Shown: positions 16,854 through 26,827, counted from the first letter of the stretch. The stretch: DNA of 64,000 nt from UBA2166 sp964463965 (GCA_964463965.1 CAYXED010000007.1:55524-119523), one strand, 5' to 3'. Program-made: numbers and translations. The notes: generated by a model from the letters alone, not told the origin.

Positions 16854-19704
16854 CCTCGCTACCGCGAAGTTTAAAATCATGGTTGATTTCTTTTCGGCAA
16901 ATCCCTACATAACCACAGTTATTGCAAAGATGGTCATGGTAGGGGCGTGGGCGAAAATCTCCTTCGGAAATTCCTTGATAAACCTCGCGCAACTTCTTGG
17001 CAGTTTTTGTATAGTCCTCCCGCCGGACATTTTTTTTATCTCGAAGACTTAAGTAGCTTGCATGGGCTGTTTTTGAACGAAACTCTTGAGTAAGGCACAT
17101 GGCATATAAGGGAGCTTGCAATGTGATTTTTGAATCTGGCGCTTTTCCAGTTTTGTAATCAAATATAGAAAGAGTGCCATCTCTCTCGATATCAAGCCTA
17201 TCGACACGACCTTTTACATCTATATACCATGGTTTTTCTCCTTTAGGACCCTCATCAAGCTTTAAATGTGTCCGAAATGGATACTCAAGACGACGTTCTT
17301 CAATTGCTGGTCTCGTAGTTTCATTTCGGAGAAGCCATTCTAAAGCTCCAATATGCCCCAATCCACCAAATAACCATGGGATTTCAAGGTGCTGATACTT
17401 GTAAGGAATTTTTTCCTTTGCAAGAGTCATGAATATTGCATACGCATGTGTGTAGTTTTCTTCGGTTAATTTTAGAGGGAACCGTGTTGTTTTATCTAAT
17501 TTTTTAAATCCTTGACGTAGAATCTCATGCACAATTCTCCCGCGTTGAAGTGGAGTTAGTCCTTCATCAGTATTTTGGTCTTCGGAAATATTTAAAATGT
17601 ACCTTGAAAAATACTTAAAAGGGCAAAGCATATATAATTCAAAGGCAGTTGAGGAAATTGGTTCTAGCGAAGAAAATTTATGCGTGAGTAATCCTGGTGT
17701 GTAATGTTCTTTATGGTATTTAGTCTTAGCAAGGCCTTCTCGTAGTAATTGGTTATAGGAGATTACAAGAGACTGCATAAGATTAATTGAAACCTCCTCA
17801 GTTTCAGTTACTGCAAGGTTTTCTAAAAATTGAGATGGAATTGTCGGGGATTCATCCTCCAGTTGATGTCGAAAGAGGGCAAGATGCTCCTGAGAACTAT
17901 GTGTAAGTTCTGAAAATGTCACACGCTCCGTATGAATGCTCTCTGTGTCTGATGGCCATCCAAAGTCATGAAGTAGCCATTCAGGATAAAAAATATTGTG
18001 CTTTCGTTTGGTAGGCCATTCACCTTCATTTAGCCCTACGAGTATAGTTAGATCAAAGTCTCCATAAATTGCAGAAGATGAATCAAGAACGTGTATCCCA
18101 GTGTCACCAGTTTGTACAGAAAAAGTATGTGCTCGGATAGCCTGGTGAATGGTTTTTCTAAGTGCTGTTATTGCAACTGGAGCCTCTCCAATAATTTCGT
18201 CGATTCTTTTTAATCTAGTGAGTATTTCATGTAACGCACCTTTTGAGCGATAGTGTTTTTTTGAAAGAGTTTTTTCTTCATAATGTGAAAGAAAGGCTTG
18301 AAGACAGTTTATTTTTGTTATTGTAGAGGTTAAGGGATTTTTTGCAGGGGCTAGAAAAACTTCTATAGTTTCTATAGTTTCTAAGATAGCATGCAAGAGG
18401 GAAAGATTATTGCGTGGTTGTAGGTGTGGAATTTCAAGTTGTCGTGATTTTTGGGTTTGTTGGTTCTGGTTGCGAATTTTTTTCCACGCATCCGCCCCAT
18501 AAAGGGATTTTTTGGTATTGTATTCATATGCCAACGCTTCGAATGCTTCATTGTCGATATTGGAAAATTTAAAAAATGGATTTCTCAAAAGTGAAAAACT
18601 GGTTGCATGGCTTGCATCATCTTCAAGAAAATCAAAAATAAGATCGAAAGCAGCAAGGTAGGGCTCTGTACTTAAAGGAAAACCATTTTTTAGTTGGTAG
18701 GGTATTCCTGATTGGCCAAATACTTGTTTTGCGAGGTAAAGATATGGCAAGGGGTCAGGTACGATAATTGCGATTCGGTTAAGCTGTGGTAGTGTATTAT
18801 TTCTCTTTAGCAGCTTAAGTAGTTTTGCAATAGAGGTGAATACTTCTTCACGGTCTCTGGCCGTAAAAACTATATCTTTTTCTCTCGAAGGCACAAGAAA
18901 TGTCGGGGAATTCCTTTGAGAGTCCTTATGGCGTGTAATGGAAAATGTTATTTTCGTAGTCAAAATTTGAATTGAATGTATTTCCTCCATGCTTTCTGGA
19001 AGAATAATTTCAAGGTGATCAATTTTAGGAAAAGATAAAAGAAACGAAATTTCGCTGTATTGGAGGGGTTTTTCCCCAAAAATAAAAATGTTCCCATAAT
19101 TGTTTTTGATTTGGGAGTTAATTAGTGATTGGTGAATCGTTACTGTATCATCGAGCTTTAATCTTTGAAGCTCTTTTTGGTAATAACGGAAGCTGTACAG
19201 TAAGAAATTTGTTTGTTGGACCATGCGTTCAGCCCCTACATCCCCTAAAATATCGAATTCATTCAGTATTTTTTTTGAAAATTCCTCGAAGTTATACCCT
19301 TTGAGAGAAAGAGAATCGTAAAGAGAAAAAACAATTCTTGATAAACCCGCTCGGACAGTAAATGGGGGAGGATGACCGGACTCTGAGGCTACAGTAAATG
19401 CTTGATCTAAAAGAGCCTCTCTCAAGAGTGGATCAATAATCTGAACTTGGGAAGATGGTGTAGTTGATAATGTCTCAAGAAGCTCATAAAAAGTCAGTAT
19501 TTCTAGGGCGGGTTCTTTTTTTATACTTTGGGATATCTTTTCACTTAAAAGAGTCTTTGCTATTGCACTAGGTACCAGTAATACTGTGTTTTTTGTCAAA
19601 ACTTGATTGTAGCGAAGCTTTTTAGTAATTGCTTCAATTAGGTATTTATGTGCAGCCCTCCAACTACTACAGACTGTTAATTGAGGAAGAATTTTCTTAT
19701 GCAT
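16843..19704 (-). CDS. addB: AddB-type nuclease subunit with Fe-S cysteines
   Basis: Partner of AddA. The C-terminus has a PD-(D/E)XK nuclease: RGRIVHEIL, then DVKGRVDRLD and IFDYKTGK. The four Fe-S cysteines of AddB are visible, one in LCPFKYFSRY and three in C-x2-C-x5-C (CNNCGYVGIC) near the end. The N-terminus has no Walker A, so the helicase-like fold is probably inactive. At 953 residues it is shorter than Bacillus AddB. It overlaps addA, so the two are coupled. It would supply the only nuclease of this complex. Confidence 0.85.
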   Translation of the reverse strand: MHKKILPQLTVCSSWRAAHKYLIEAITKKLRYNQVLTKNTVLLVPSAIAKTLLSEKISQSIKKEPALEILTFYELLETLSTTPSSQVQIIDPLLREALLDQAFTVASESGHPPPFTVRAGLSRIVFSLYDSLSLKGYNFEEFSKKILNEFDILGDVGAERMVQQTNFLLYSFRYYQKELQRLKLDDTVTIHQSLINSQIKNNYGNIFIFGEKPLQYSEISFLLSFPKIDHLEIILPESMEEIHSIQILTTKITFSITRHKDSQRNSPTFLVPSREKDIVFTARDREEVFTSIAKLLKLLKRNNTLPQLNRIAIIVPDPLPYLYLAKQVFGQSGIPYQLKNGFPLSTEPYLAAFDLIFDFLEDDASHATSFSLLRNPFFKFSNIDNEAFEALAYEYNTKKSLYGADAWKKIRNQNQQTQKSRQLEIPHLQPRNNLSLLHAILETIETIEVFLAPAKNPLTSTITKINCLQAFLSHYEEKTLSKKHYRSKGALHEILTRLKRIDEIIGEAPVAITALRKTIHQAIRAHTFSVQTGDTGIHVLDSSSAIYGDFDLTILVGLNEGEWPTKRKHNIFYPEWLLHDFGWPSDTESIHTERVTFSELTHSSQEHLALFRHQLEDESPTIPSQFLENLAVTETEEVSINLMQSLVISYNQLLREGLAKTKYHKEHYTPGLLTHKFSSLEPISSTAFELYMLCPFKYFSRYILNISEDQNTDEGLTPLQRGRIVHEILRQGFKKLDKTTRFPLKLTEENYTHAYAIFMTLAKEKIPYKYQHLEIPWLFGGLGHIGALEWLLRNETTRPAIEERRLEYPFRTHLKLDEGPKGEKPWYIDVKGRVDRLDIERDGTLSIFDYKTGKAPDSKITLQAPLYAMCLTQEFRSKTAHASYLSLRDKKNVRREDYTKTAKKLREVYQGISEGDFRPRPYHDHLCNNCGYVGICRKEINHDFKLRGSEDET

Positions 19705-19813
19705 TCAAAGAGCTTGCCAAAGATTTAAGTTTTGCAAACAATATCTATATACAATTTCTATTGTCAGCCTTGACTAAAATAAAAATTATTACATTGTGTT
19801 CCCTTCACTGTAG

Positions 19814-21424
19814 CTAATATATATCCCAGCGACCTTTATTGTAATAGAGAGGAAAGACTGGCTGGCTCTGACGGTTAATTTTAACGTCTTCATCTTTTTC
19901 AAATAAGCCTTTTCCAAACTGAAGCATTCCTATGACTACTTTTGTATTAAGATAGCGCGTTTCTATGCCTTCAAAAGATAAATTTAGCACATCATTCCGC
20001 AGTGCGCTCTCTGTCATTGCATTACTTGGCACAGCTAAGATGAACCCCCAATCTCCAAGTGAAGGTATATTGATGTGATAGGGGAGGGTTGTAAAGCCGG
20101 CTTCTGCTATGGTTTTTTTAATTGAGAGAAATGCAAGTGGAGAAAAAAATGGACTTGTTGCTTGTGTTACAAGTACACCGCCGCGGTTTAAGTGTTTTTT
20201 TGCTAGCCTATAAAAGTTCAATGAATACATTCGGGCAAGATCAACTGATTGTGGGTCGGGAAGATCTATGATAATTGCATCAAATTTTTCAGTGGTACCT
20301 TGAAGGAATGATGCTCCATCTTGATTGATTACTGACACGCGAGGGTCATTTAGTGAGTCGTGATTGATTTCTATCAAGACTCTATGTGTTAGACCAAGCT
20401 TTGTTACACTTGGATCTAGGTCAATAAGTGTAACAGTGTCTATGTCACGGTATTTTAAAACTTCACGGACTGCTAGACCATCGCCTCCGCCTATAATCAA
20501 AACATTTTCTTTGTGATTTAACAGTGACAAGGCTGGATGTACAAGCGGTTCATGATATCTTTCTTCATCATAGGTGCTAAATTGCTGATTGCCATTTAAA
20601 AATAATGCATACTCATTCTTCCAACGAGTCATAACAATTTTTTGATACTTTGATTGCTCTGAGAAAATAATAGTGTCCCTGTATTTTGACTTTTCCCCAT
20701 AAAGAACGATTGGATTGGCTGTTATCAGAAGAGTAATTAGCAAAAGACCTGTCATAGTAACTGCCCCTGCTAAAATATTGGAAATTTTTATATTTTGAAA
20801 CGATTTAATAAGTAGTAATAATGCAGCTATTGCGTTAATTGATCCCAGAATTATGGGAGTATAGGTGAGTCCGATGTACGGAAGGGCAATTAGTGCAAAA
20901 AACAACCCACCAAAAAGTGCACCATAATAGTCTTTTTCCATTACTCCTGAAATATTAGTTCGAAGGTCTTCATAGGCGGCATTAATACGTGTAATGAGAG
21001 GTATTTCTAGGCCTATTAGAAACCCTATACCAATAGCCCATGGGTAAATAAGAATTTCAATAGTTCGCAGAAATGGTGAGAGTCCATAGGCTATGACTGC
21101 AGATGTTGCACATAATACCGAAAGCAAAAGCTCTAAAAGAATAAAGGTTTCGAGTAAATTCTTTTTGAAATGCCTACTTAAACGACTTCCTGCACCCATT
21201 GCAAAAAGCATAAAGGAGATAATAAGGGTCCATTGAAGAACCGCATTACCTATGAGATAGGTAGCAAGAGTACAAAGGACAAACTCCGCCACAATGCCAG
21301 CAAACCCTGTGGCAAAAAGGGAGATTTTTAAAAGGTTAGAGACACCAACCGATGATGAAAGACGATCCAATATAGGAAAACATAATGATGTAGGCTGCAC
21401 CAAGATTTGGACGTTCCTGGTCAA
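19814..21424 (-). CDS. Membrane-anchored spermidine synthase-like aminopropyltransferase
   Basis: The 536-residue protein has about seven N-terminal membrane helices and then a spermidine-synthase domain from about residue 235. The classical nucleotide loop LIIGGGDGLAVREVL is intact, followed by LIDLDPSVTKLG and the catalytic-region IIIDLPDPQSVDLARMYS. It belongs to the membrane polyamine aminopropyltransferase family found beside DUF350 genes. The annotated TTG start overlaps the upstream DUF350 gene by 89 bases; another TTG at 21370 would shorten the overlap, and neither has a clear ribosome binding site. Substrate unknown. Confidence 0.82.
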   Translation of the reverse strand: MTRNVQILVQPTSLCFPILDRLSSSVGVSNLLKISLFATGFAGIVAEFVLCTLATYLIGNAVLQWTLIISFMLFAMGAGSRLSRHFKKNLLETFILLELLLSVLCATSAVIAYGLSPFLRTIEILIYPWAIGIGFLIGLEIPLITRINAAYEDLRTNISGVMEKDYYGALFGGLFFALIALPYIGLTYTPIILGSINAIAALLLLIKSFQNIKISNILAGAVTMTGLLLITLLITANPIVLYGEKSKYRDTIIFSEQSKYQKIVMTRWKNEYALFLNGNQQFSTYDEERYHEPLVHPALSLLNHKENVLIIGGGDGLAVREVLKYRDIDTVTLIDLDPSVTKLGLTHRVLIEINHDSLNDPRVSVINQDGASFLQGTTEKFDAIIIDLPDPQSVDLARMYSLNFYRLAKKHLNRGGVLVTQATSPFFSPLAFLSIKKTIAEAGFTTLPYHINIPSLGDWGFILAVPSNAMTESALRNDVLNLSFEGIETRYLNTKVVIGMLQFGKGLFEKDEDVKINRQSQPVFPLYYNKGRWDIY

Positions 21425-22181
21425 CTAATTCAGCAGCCATACTTGCACCGGGCAATAGAATCTTGTCAGTTGCGATGCGTATAAGTGGGAGAGCAAGAAG
21501 GCCTATAATGGCATATAGTCCAAAGGTTACAAGGTTCGTATTCCAAGATTGGAAATCACCGCTTACTGCATAACGAAGGATATTTCCCATCCCAATGAGG
21601 GCACCTGCAAAGGCTACACCAACAGCCGTATTGTTGCCTTCAATGTGTTCATGGATGCTGTAGGGGGTAATGCGCTCGTAGAGAAGGCTAACTAGGACGA
21701 GAGCAAGCTGTCCAAGCCCCCAAAAGACAACTGCTGTCCATATATTTCCCCCTTCTCCAGATATTGCACCATACAAGATTAAGCCGGTTGCGATGTATGT
21801 TGCACCTACAACAACCCCTGTTCCAGCATTTTGGTCATGAATGATTTCCTTAGTATTGTTAAATTGATAGAGAATCAAGCGATCATTAATTACAGTTGAA
21901 ATGTTGAGCAGGAAAATCGCGAGGACGCCGTAGAAAAAAATATCAATAAGATCATCAAGTAAACCGCTTGAGGGACCTACAAGAACGCCTCCGATAACAA
22001 GTATCAGACCAAAATAGTATCCAGAAAGAGTGATTGCAAGTGCAGCATTATCTTTCTCGAGCAATTCTTCATTAACTTTAAAGTCTCTATGGATAAGATC
22101 AAAAGCTGCCTTGCCCATCCAAAATAACGTATACGATGAGATTAAATAGACAATTGCTAAGATAAGCACATCGAGAGTCAT
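21336..22181 (-). CDS. DUF350 family integral membrane protein
   Basis: The protein has 281 residues and about eight hydrophobic helices arranged as two internally similar halves. The repeated features are KDNAALAITLSGYYFGLIL in the first half and EGNNTAVGVAFAGALIGMG in the second, typical of the DUF350 (UPF0719, YjfL-like) duplication. The family is often found next to a membrane spermidine-synthase-like gene and a lipoprotein, exactly as here. The function is unknown; an ion-channel or membrane-stress role has been suggested for such neighbourhoods. The start is ATG at 22181. Confidence 0.82.
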   Translation of the reverse strand: MTLDVLILAIVYLISSYTLFWMGKAAFDLIHRDFKVNEELLEKDNAALAITLSGYYFGLILVIGGVLVGPSSGLLDDLIDIFFYGVLAIFLLNISTVINDRLILYQFNNTKEIIHDQNAGTGVVVGATYIATGLILYGAISGEGGNIWTAVVFWGLGQLALVLVSLLYERITPYSIHEHIEGNNTAVGVAFAGALIGMGNILRYAVSGDFQSWNTNLVTFGLYAIIGLLALPLIRIATDKILLPGASMAAELVDQERPNLGAAYIIMFSYIGSSFIIGWCL

Positions 22182-22202
22182 AGCGGGACCTGTAATGACA
22201 CT

Positions 22203-22910
22203 TTATTTTCCAAATCCAAACCCACCGCCTCGGCTAGGAAAAGTGCTTCGACCTGCACGCCGTTTAAACTTATTTTTAAAATTGTCCCGTTTCATTCTAT
22301 CTTTTGCAACACGGCGATCAAAAAAAGTTGGTTTAGTTTGTCGTGTAACAGTGCCCCGTGTGCCATATTCTTTGTTTGGTCCATGATAGGTGCGGCCTTG
22401 CGTGCGATAGTTGCGATAGGTATTGTAATCCCGTTGAAAAATTGGGCCACGTCCCATACCAAGTAAGTCCCTCATTAATGCATATTGACCATAGAATACC
22501 CAGAATGAGCCTCCACTGCCTGTTTGCCAGGACCCATATTGTGGATTTCCAACGTAGCTGTAGCCGGGAGGTTGAGGTTTTCCATCGACACCATCCGAGC
22601 CTTTTGCTACTAACGTCATACCAAGAAACTGTTGATTTGCATCATAGAATGATTGTGAAACTTGCAACCAGTCTGTGGTGATAGCACGTTCTCCTTGGAT
22701 TATACGGTATTTGTGGTAATAGTAAGGAATAAAGGTTCCTGATTCTTGCATATCCTCAAGAATAATAGAGTAATCAGGGCCAGATGCGAGCTGTGCCTTA
22801 AGTTGTTCAATCGGTGAAGTGTCAGAACAACCCATTGTTGCTGCAGTGAACAGGAAGACAAAAAGGGAAAAAAGAAAGTTTCGAAAGATTATTTTAATAG
22901 AGAGTGTCAT
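22203..22910 (-). CDS. Lipoprotein with Tyr/Gly/Arg-rich tail, associated with DUF350
   Basis: I chose the ATG at 22910 because it begins a clean lipoprotein signal with lipobox ATMGC (Cys28); the open frame extends 49 codons upstream into ruvB without a signal peptide. The 235-residue product has a charged N-terminal domain (DYSIILEDMQESGTF and QLAS nearby) and a low-complexity C-terminus rich in Tyr, Arg, Lys and Gly, ending RGGGFGFGK. Tail composition and position recall the YjfM-type lipoproteins that accompany DUF350 genes, but homology is not established. Function unknown. Confidence 0.65.
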   Translation of the reverse strand: MTLSIKIIFRNFLFSLFVFLFTAATMGCSDTSPIEQLKAQLASGPDYSIILEDMQESGTFIPYYYHKYRIIQGERAITTDWLQVSQSFYDANQQFLGMTLVAKGSDGVDGKPQPPGYSYVGNPQYGSWQTGSGGSFWVFYGQYALMRDLLGMGRGPIFQRDYNTYRNYRTQGRTYHGPNKEYGTRGTVTRQTKPTFFDRRVAKDRMKRDNFKNKFKRRAGRSTFPSRGGGFGFGK

Positions 22911-22923
22911 GAGCAGATATACT

Positions 22924-23952
22924 TTAGTTTTTTCCTTCAGGAAATAACTGTTGTTGTGGTATCGGTGTATGCCCAAAGTGGTCAAATGCTTTAGCAGTGG
23001 CAATTCTACCTCGTGTGGTGCGTTCAAGAAAACCTGCTTGCAACAAGTAAGGCTCATATATATCTTCTATCGTTGATTTTTCTTCACTCATAGCAGCAGA
23101 GAGGGTGTCGATTCCAACTGGTCCTCCCGAAAAACGTTTTATAATTGTAAGTAACAGTTTTTGATCCATAGAGTCAAAGCCTTCAGAGTCTATTCCTAAC
23201 CATGCAAGAGCTTTTTGGGCAACTGATGCGGTAATTTTACCATTTGCTTTTACCTGGGCAAAATCTCTAACACGTTTAAGAATTCGATTTGCGATCCGTG
23301 GTGTGCCACGTGATCGCCGTGCAATAAGAGCTGCCCCATCGTCATCTATTATAATATCAAGAATTCTAGCAGATCTCCCAATAATATTCTCAAGGTCGTC
23401 GGGGAGGTAAAACTCAAGCCTATGTACTAGGCCAAAGCGATCACGGAGAGGGGAGGTAAGCTGACCCGCCTGAGTTGTTGCTCCAATCAAGGTAAAGGGA
23501 GGAATATCAAGTTTCATTGTCCGTGCTCCAGGACCTTTTCCTATCAAAAGATCAAGATGATAATCCTCCATTGCTGGGTAAAATGCTTCTTCAACAGTTC
23601 GTGATAAACGATGTATCTCGTCTACAAAGAGAACCTCGCGATCGGTAAGTGTACTGAGAATAGCTGCAAGATCTCCGGCATGAGTCAGTGCCACTCCCGA
23701 TGTTGCACGAATTTTCACGCCAAGCTCATTGGCTATAACATGCGCAATAGTCGTTTTACCTAGTCCAGGAGGGCCATAAAAAATTGCATGATCTAGGGCT
23801 TCTTTTCGAGAGAGCGCAGCTTGGATGGAGACATAGAGCTGTTCCTTTAAGAGGCTTTGTCCTACATACTCCTCAAGTGTTTTAGGCCGGAGAGTTAGAT
23901 CAAAAACACGTTCATGATCGTCAGTATTTGCCGTAGTGGTATCTTCAATCAT
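22924..23952 (-). CDS. ruvB: Holliday junction branch migration ATPase RuvB
   Basis: AAA+ motor of the RuvAB branch-migration complex. At 342 residues it has normal length, with FDLTLRPKTLEEYVGQ at the N-terminus, Walker A YGPPGLGKTT, Walker B LFVDEIHRL, sensor I TLIGATTQAG and the C-terminal winged helix (EDIYEPYLLQAGFLERTTRGR). It follows ruvA by 12 bases. The resolvase gene ruvC, which usually precedes ruvA, is not here. Confidence 0.97.
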   Translation of the reverse strand: MIEDTTTANTDDHERVFDLTLRPKTLEEYVGQSLLKEQLYVSIQAALSRKEALDHAIFYGPPGLGKTTIAHVIANELGVKIRATSGVALTHAGDLAAILSTLTDREVLFVDEIHRLSRTVEEAFYPAMEDYHLDLLIGKGPGARTMKLDIPPFTLIGATTQAGQLTSPLRDRFGLVHRLEFYLPDDLENIIGRSARILDIIIDDDGAALIARRSRGTPRIANRILKRVRDFAQVKANGKITASVAQKALAWLGIDSEGFDSMDQKLLLTIIKRFSGGPVGIDTLSAAMSEEKSTIEDIYEPYLLQAGFLERTTRGRIATAKAFDHFGHTPIPQQQLFPEGKN

Positions 23953-23964
23953 GTCATTCTAATG

Positions 23965-24561
23965 TTATTTTGCAAGCTTTTTTAGCACAGCATTAATTAA
24001 GTCTTGTAGGTTATCATGTTGATCACGAAGGTCCTTAAGGTTTTTTTTCGCTTCAAGTGGTTTATACCCAAGATTGACTAATGCGGATTGAGCGTCGAGA
24101 AGCATATGATCAGAGTCAATAGAAAAGTGGGTTAATGCGTCAGTGTCTTTGGAAATTAATCCTTCCATTTTGTCCTTAAGCTCAAGAGCCAATCGTTGTG
24201 CGGATTTTTTTCCAATTCCTGGTACGGCAGAAATTGCGGCAGTGTTATTGTCATGTACTGCTGTTACTAAATCAGGAATCGAAAGGGTTGAAAGAACCGC
24301 AAGTGCGGATTTTGGCCCAATTCCAGAGATATTGATTAATACTAAAAAGGTGTTTTTCTCTGCTGTGGTGAGAAATCCATAAAACTGTACGGTATCGTTT
24401 TTTAGAGTGATATAGGTGTTTAAAGTAACTTGTGCGGGAGGTTCTGGAAGGTGAAAAAAAGTGCTCAATGGAATTGAGAGCTCATATGCAATGCCATGGT
24501 TGTCAATAACTACAGAGATTGGCGTTTTTGATAATAGTTGGCCAGTCAGCGAAGCAATCAT
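23965..24561 (-). CDS. ruvA: Holliday junction-binding protein RuvA
   Basis: Tetrameric protein that binds four-way junctions and loads RuvB. The 198 residues show the N-terminal OB fold (MIASLTGQLL), two helix-hairpin-helix motifs (INISGIGPKSALAVL and SAVPGIGKKSAQRLALEL) and a small C-terminal RuvB-binding domain (DAQSALVNLGYKPLEA). It is separated from yebC by about 105 bases that contain no gene. Confidence 0.96.
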   Translation of the reverse strand: MIASLTGQLLSKTPISVVIDNHGIAYELSIPLSTFFHLPEPPAQVTLNTYITLKNDTVQFYGFLTTAEKNTFLVLINISGIGPKSALAVLSTLSIPDLVTAVHDNNTAAISAVPGIGKKSAQRLALELKDKMEGLISKDTDALTHFSIDSDHMLLDAQSALVNLGYKPLEAKKNLKDLRDQHDNLQDLINAVLKKLAK

Positions 24562-24666
24562 GTCATATAAGGAGACATAGTGGCGATTACATCTCTAATA
24601 GTATATTGAGGGTAGCAACCTGAAAACAGCTCTTCTCACAGTTGGAATAGAGATCACATACATCGT

Positions 24667-25422
24667 TTATACTAGAGATGCAACTTTCTCCATGATTTCG
24701 TTTGAAATATCGTAATTTGCGTGTACTTTCTGTACATCATCGTTGTCTTCAATCTTATCAATAAGCCGTAGAATTTGCTCTGCAGGTTTTTCATCAATGG
24801 GTACAGTATTGGTAGGTACAGATGTAAGTTCTGCATGTTGAATTTCAATGGTGTTATTTGTAAGTGCCTGTTTTACTGACTCAAAGGCTGAGGGTTCAGT
24901 GAAAATAGTGTAGGTACTACCTTCAACGCGTAGGTCATCTGCGCCAGCATCAAGTGCAATCATCATTAGAGATTCTTCATCAATCTTGCTAGTATCAGTG
25001 ATGATGCATCCCTTTTTTTGAAATTGCCATGCTACAGCTCCTGCCTCTGCTAAGGCTCCTCCATTTTTATTGAAAATATGGCGAAGTTCGGCAACAGTTC
25101 TATTTCGATTGTCAGTTGCTACCTCAACTAATACTGCGACGCCACTTGGGCCATAGCCTTCAAGAATTGTTTCTTCATAGACAACCCCTGGTAATTCTCC
25201 AGTGCCGCGTTGGATAGCCTTTTTAATGTTATCCGCTGGCATATTGGCATCTTTAGCTTTTGATATTACAAGACGAAGTCTCGGATTTGCGTCAGGATCG
25301 CCTCCGCCAAGTCGAGCTGCAATAGTGATTTCCCTAATAATTTTACTGAAGACCTTCCCTCGTTTTGCATCAACGACCGCCTTGTGGCGCTTTGTAGTTG
25401 CCCAATGTGAATGTCCACCCAT
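24667..25422 (-). CDS. yebC: YebC/PmpR family protein
   Basis: I chose the ATG at 25422 (251 residues) because it gives the family N-terminus MGGHSHWATTKRHK and lies six bases after a GGAGG. The conserved KIIREITIAARLGG, ADNIKKAIQRGTGEL and YEGYGPSGVA-like (EGYGPSGVAVLVE) segments are all present. The family was described as DNA-binding regulators; more recent work points to a translation role at polyproline stalls. In many bacteria yebC precedes ruvCAB; here ruvC is missing from that slot. Confidence 0.95.
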   Translation of the reverse strand: MGGHSHWATTKRHKAVVDAKRGKVFSKIIREITIAARLGGGDPDANPRLRLVISKAKDANMPADNIKKAIQRGTGELPGVVYEETILEGYGPSGVAVLVEVATDNRNRTVAELRHIFNKNGGALAEAGAVAWQFQKKGCIITDTSKIDEESLMMIALDAGADDLRVEGSTYTIFTEPSAFESVKQALTNNTIEIQHAELTSVPTNTVPIDEKPAEQILRLIDKIEDNDDVQKVHANYDISNEIMEKVASLV

Positions 25423-25582
25423 GTTATGCCTCCAAACAAAGGCATTGTTAACACAAGGTTTAAAAGGTGTCAATTCAAGGTTTTAAAAGACAAATACATG
25501 CTTTTTATATCAAACTGTGAAGCTCATAATTATTTTGTCAATGGGAATTCTATGTGATATTTTATTTTTATAACCATGCTAA

Positions 25583-25612
25583 TTGACATGATTTATACTA
25601 CTCAAATAGAAT
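25583..25612 (+). promoter_or_regulatory. Putative sigma-70-type promoter for nadA
   Basis: A perfect -35 hexamer TTGACA (25583-25588) is followed after 18 bases by TAGAAT (25607-25612), one base from the TATAAT consensus. It lies in the divergent 255-base gap between yebC and nadA and points at nadA, leaving a leader of about 58 bases. This is sequence similarity only. Confidence 0.5.
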
Positions 25613-25677
25613 GGTTAAATTAGCCAAAACACCATAGTCTTTCCATACCGAGATAATTTGAGTGAGATACGATTAAA

Positions 25678-26793
25678 ATGAGCATATCAGCAGTCCTACA
25701 GACTCCGGCCAAAGATATTGGAGAATATCAAAACCTTTCTCCGCAGGAAATTTACAAGCGTACTTTAAAAGCAAAAGAGGCGCTTCAAAACCGCCTGGTT
25801 ATCTTAGGGCACAATTATCAACGTGATGAAATTATTGAGTTCTCAGATTTCCAAGGCGATTCATTAAAACTAGCAAAAATTTCCTCCCAACTCACAGATA
25901 GAGAATATATCGTTTTTTGTGGTGTATCTTTTATGGCAGAAACTGCAGATATACTTAGTGCTGCAGACCAAGCTGTAATTCTACCTGACCTTGCAGCAGG
26001 CTGTTCTATGGCAGATATGGCTACTCTCGACCAGGTTGAAGAAACTTGGGAATCCCTGTCGGCCATCTTAAATGTTGAAGATGAGATAACGCCAGTTGTC
26101 TATGTAAACTCTGCAGCAGACCTAAAGGCATTTTGTGGACAACATGGAGGAATTACTTGTACGTCTTCAAATGCTAGCGAAATTTTTCACTGGGCCTTTA
26201 AACAACGAGAGAAAATATTGTTTTTCCCTGATGAACATCTTGGCCGTTTTACTGCTAAAAACATCGGACTAACTGAAGAAGATTTGATTATATGGGACCC
26301 GTCTTTGCCTACTGGAGGACATACAAAAGAATCTATTCAGAAAGCTAAGGTTCTACTTTGGAAAGGCTTTTGCAGTGTTCACCAAATGTTTCGTCCCGAA
26401 CATGTGCGCGGATTCCGGGCAAACTATCCAGATTTAAAAGTAATTGTTCATCCAGAATGCTGTGATGGGGTTGTTGAGCAAGCTGATCTTGTGGGATCCA
26501 CTGAATTTATTATTCGAACAGTAAGTGAGGCAGCTCCTGGCACAGCATGGGCAATTGGTACAGAGTTGAATTTGGTTAATAGGCTTAAGAGTCTACAGGT
26601 TGATAAAAAGATTTTTTTCCTTTCTCCTACTGTCTGTCAATGTTCAACTATGTATCGTATCGATCCTATCCATTTACTTTGGGCGCTTGAAAACTTGGTA
26701 AATGGACATGTGGTTAACCGTATTTCTGTTCCTGCCAACGACAAGCTTTGGGCTGGGTGTGCACTTGAGCGCATGATGGCTTTAAGTAGTTAA
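25678..26793 (+). CDS. nadA: Quinolinate synthase NadA
   Basis: Condenses iminoaspartate with dihydroxyacetone phosphate to quinolinate in NAD synthesis, using a [4Fe-4S] cluster. At 371 residues it shows VILGHNYQRDEI near the N-terminus, FCGVSFMAETA with Cys81, LPDLAAGCSMADM, and the later HPECCDG and TVCQCSTMYRI segments that supply further cluster cysteines. nadB and nadC are not in the window. ileS follows after 34 bases, probably in the same transcript. Confidence 0.96.
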   Translation: MSISAVLQTPAKDIGEYQNLSPQEIYKRTLKAKEALQNRLVILGHNYQRDEIIEFSDFQGDSLKLAKISSQLTDREYIVFCGVSFMAETADILSAADQAVILPDLAAGCSMADMATLDQVEETWESLSAILNVEDEITPVVYVNSAADLKAFCGQHGGITCTSSNASEIFHWAFKQREKILFFPDEHLGRFTAKNIGLTEEDLIIWDPSLPTGGHTKESIQKAKVLLWKGFCSVHQMFRPEHVRGFRANYPDLKVIVHPECCDGVVEQADLVGSTEFIIRTVSEAAPGTAWAIGTELNLVNRLKSLQVDKKIFFLSPTVCQCSTMYRIDPIHLLWALENLVNGHVVNRISVPANDKLWAGCALERMMALSS

Positions 26794-26827
26794 CCCGAAG
26801 CGACTTCACTCTGCACAGTTAAAACTC

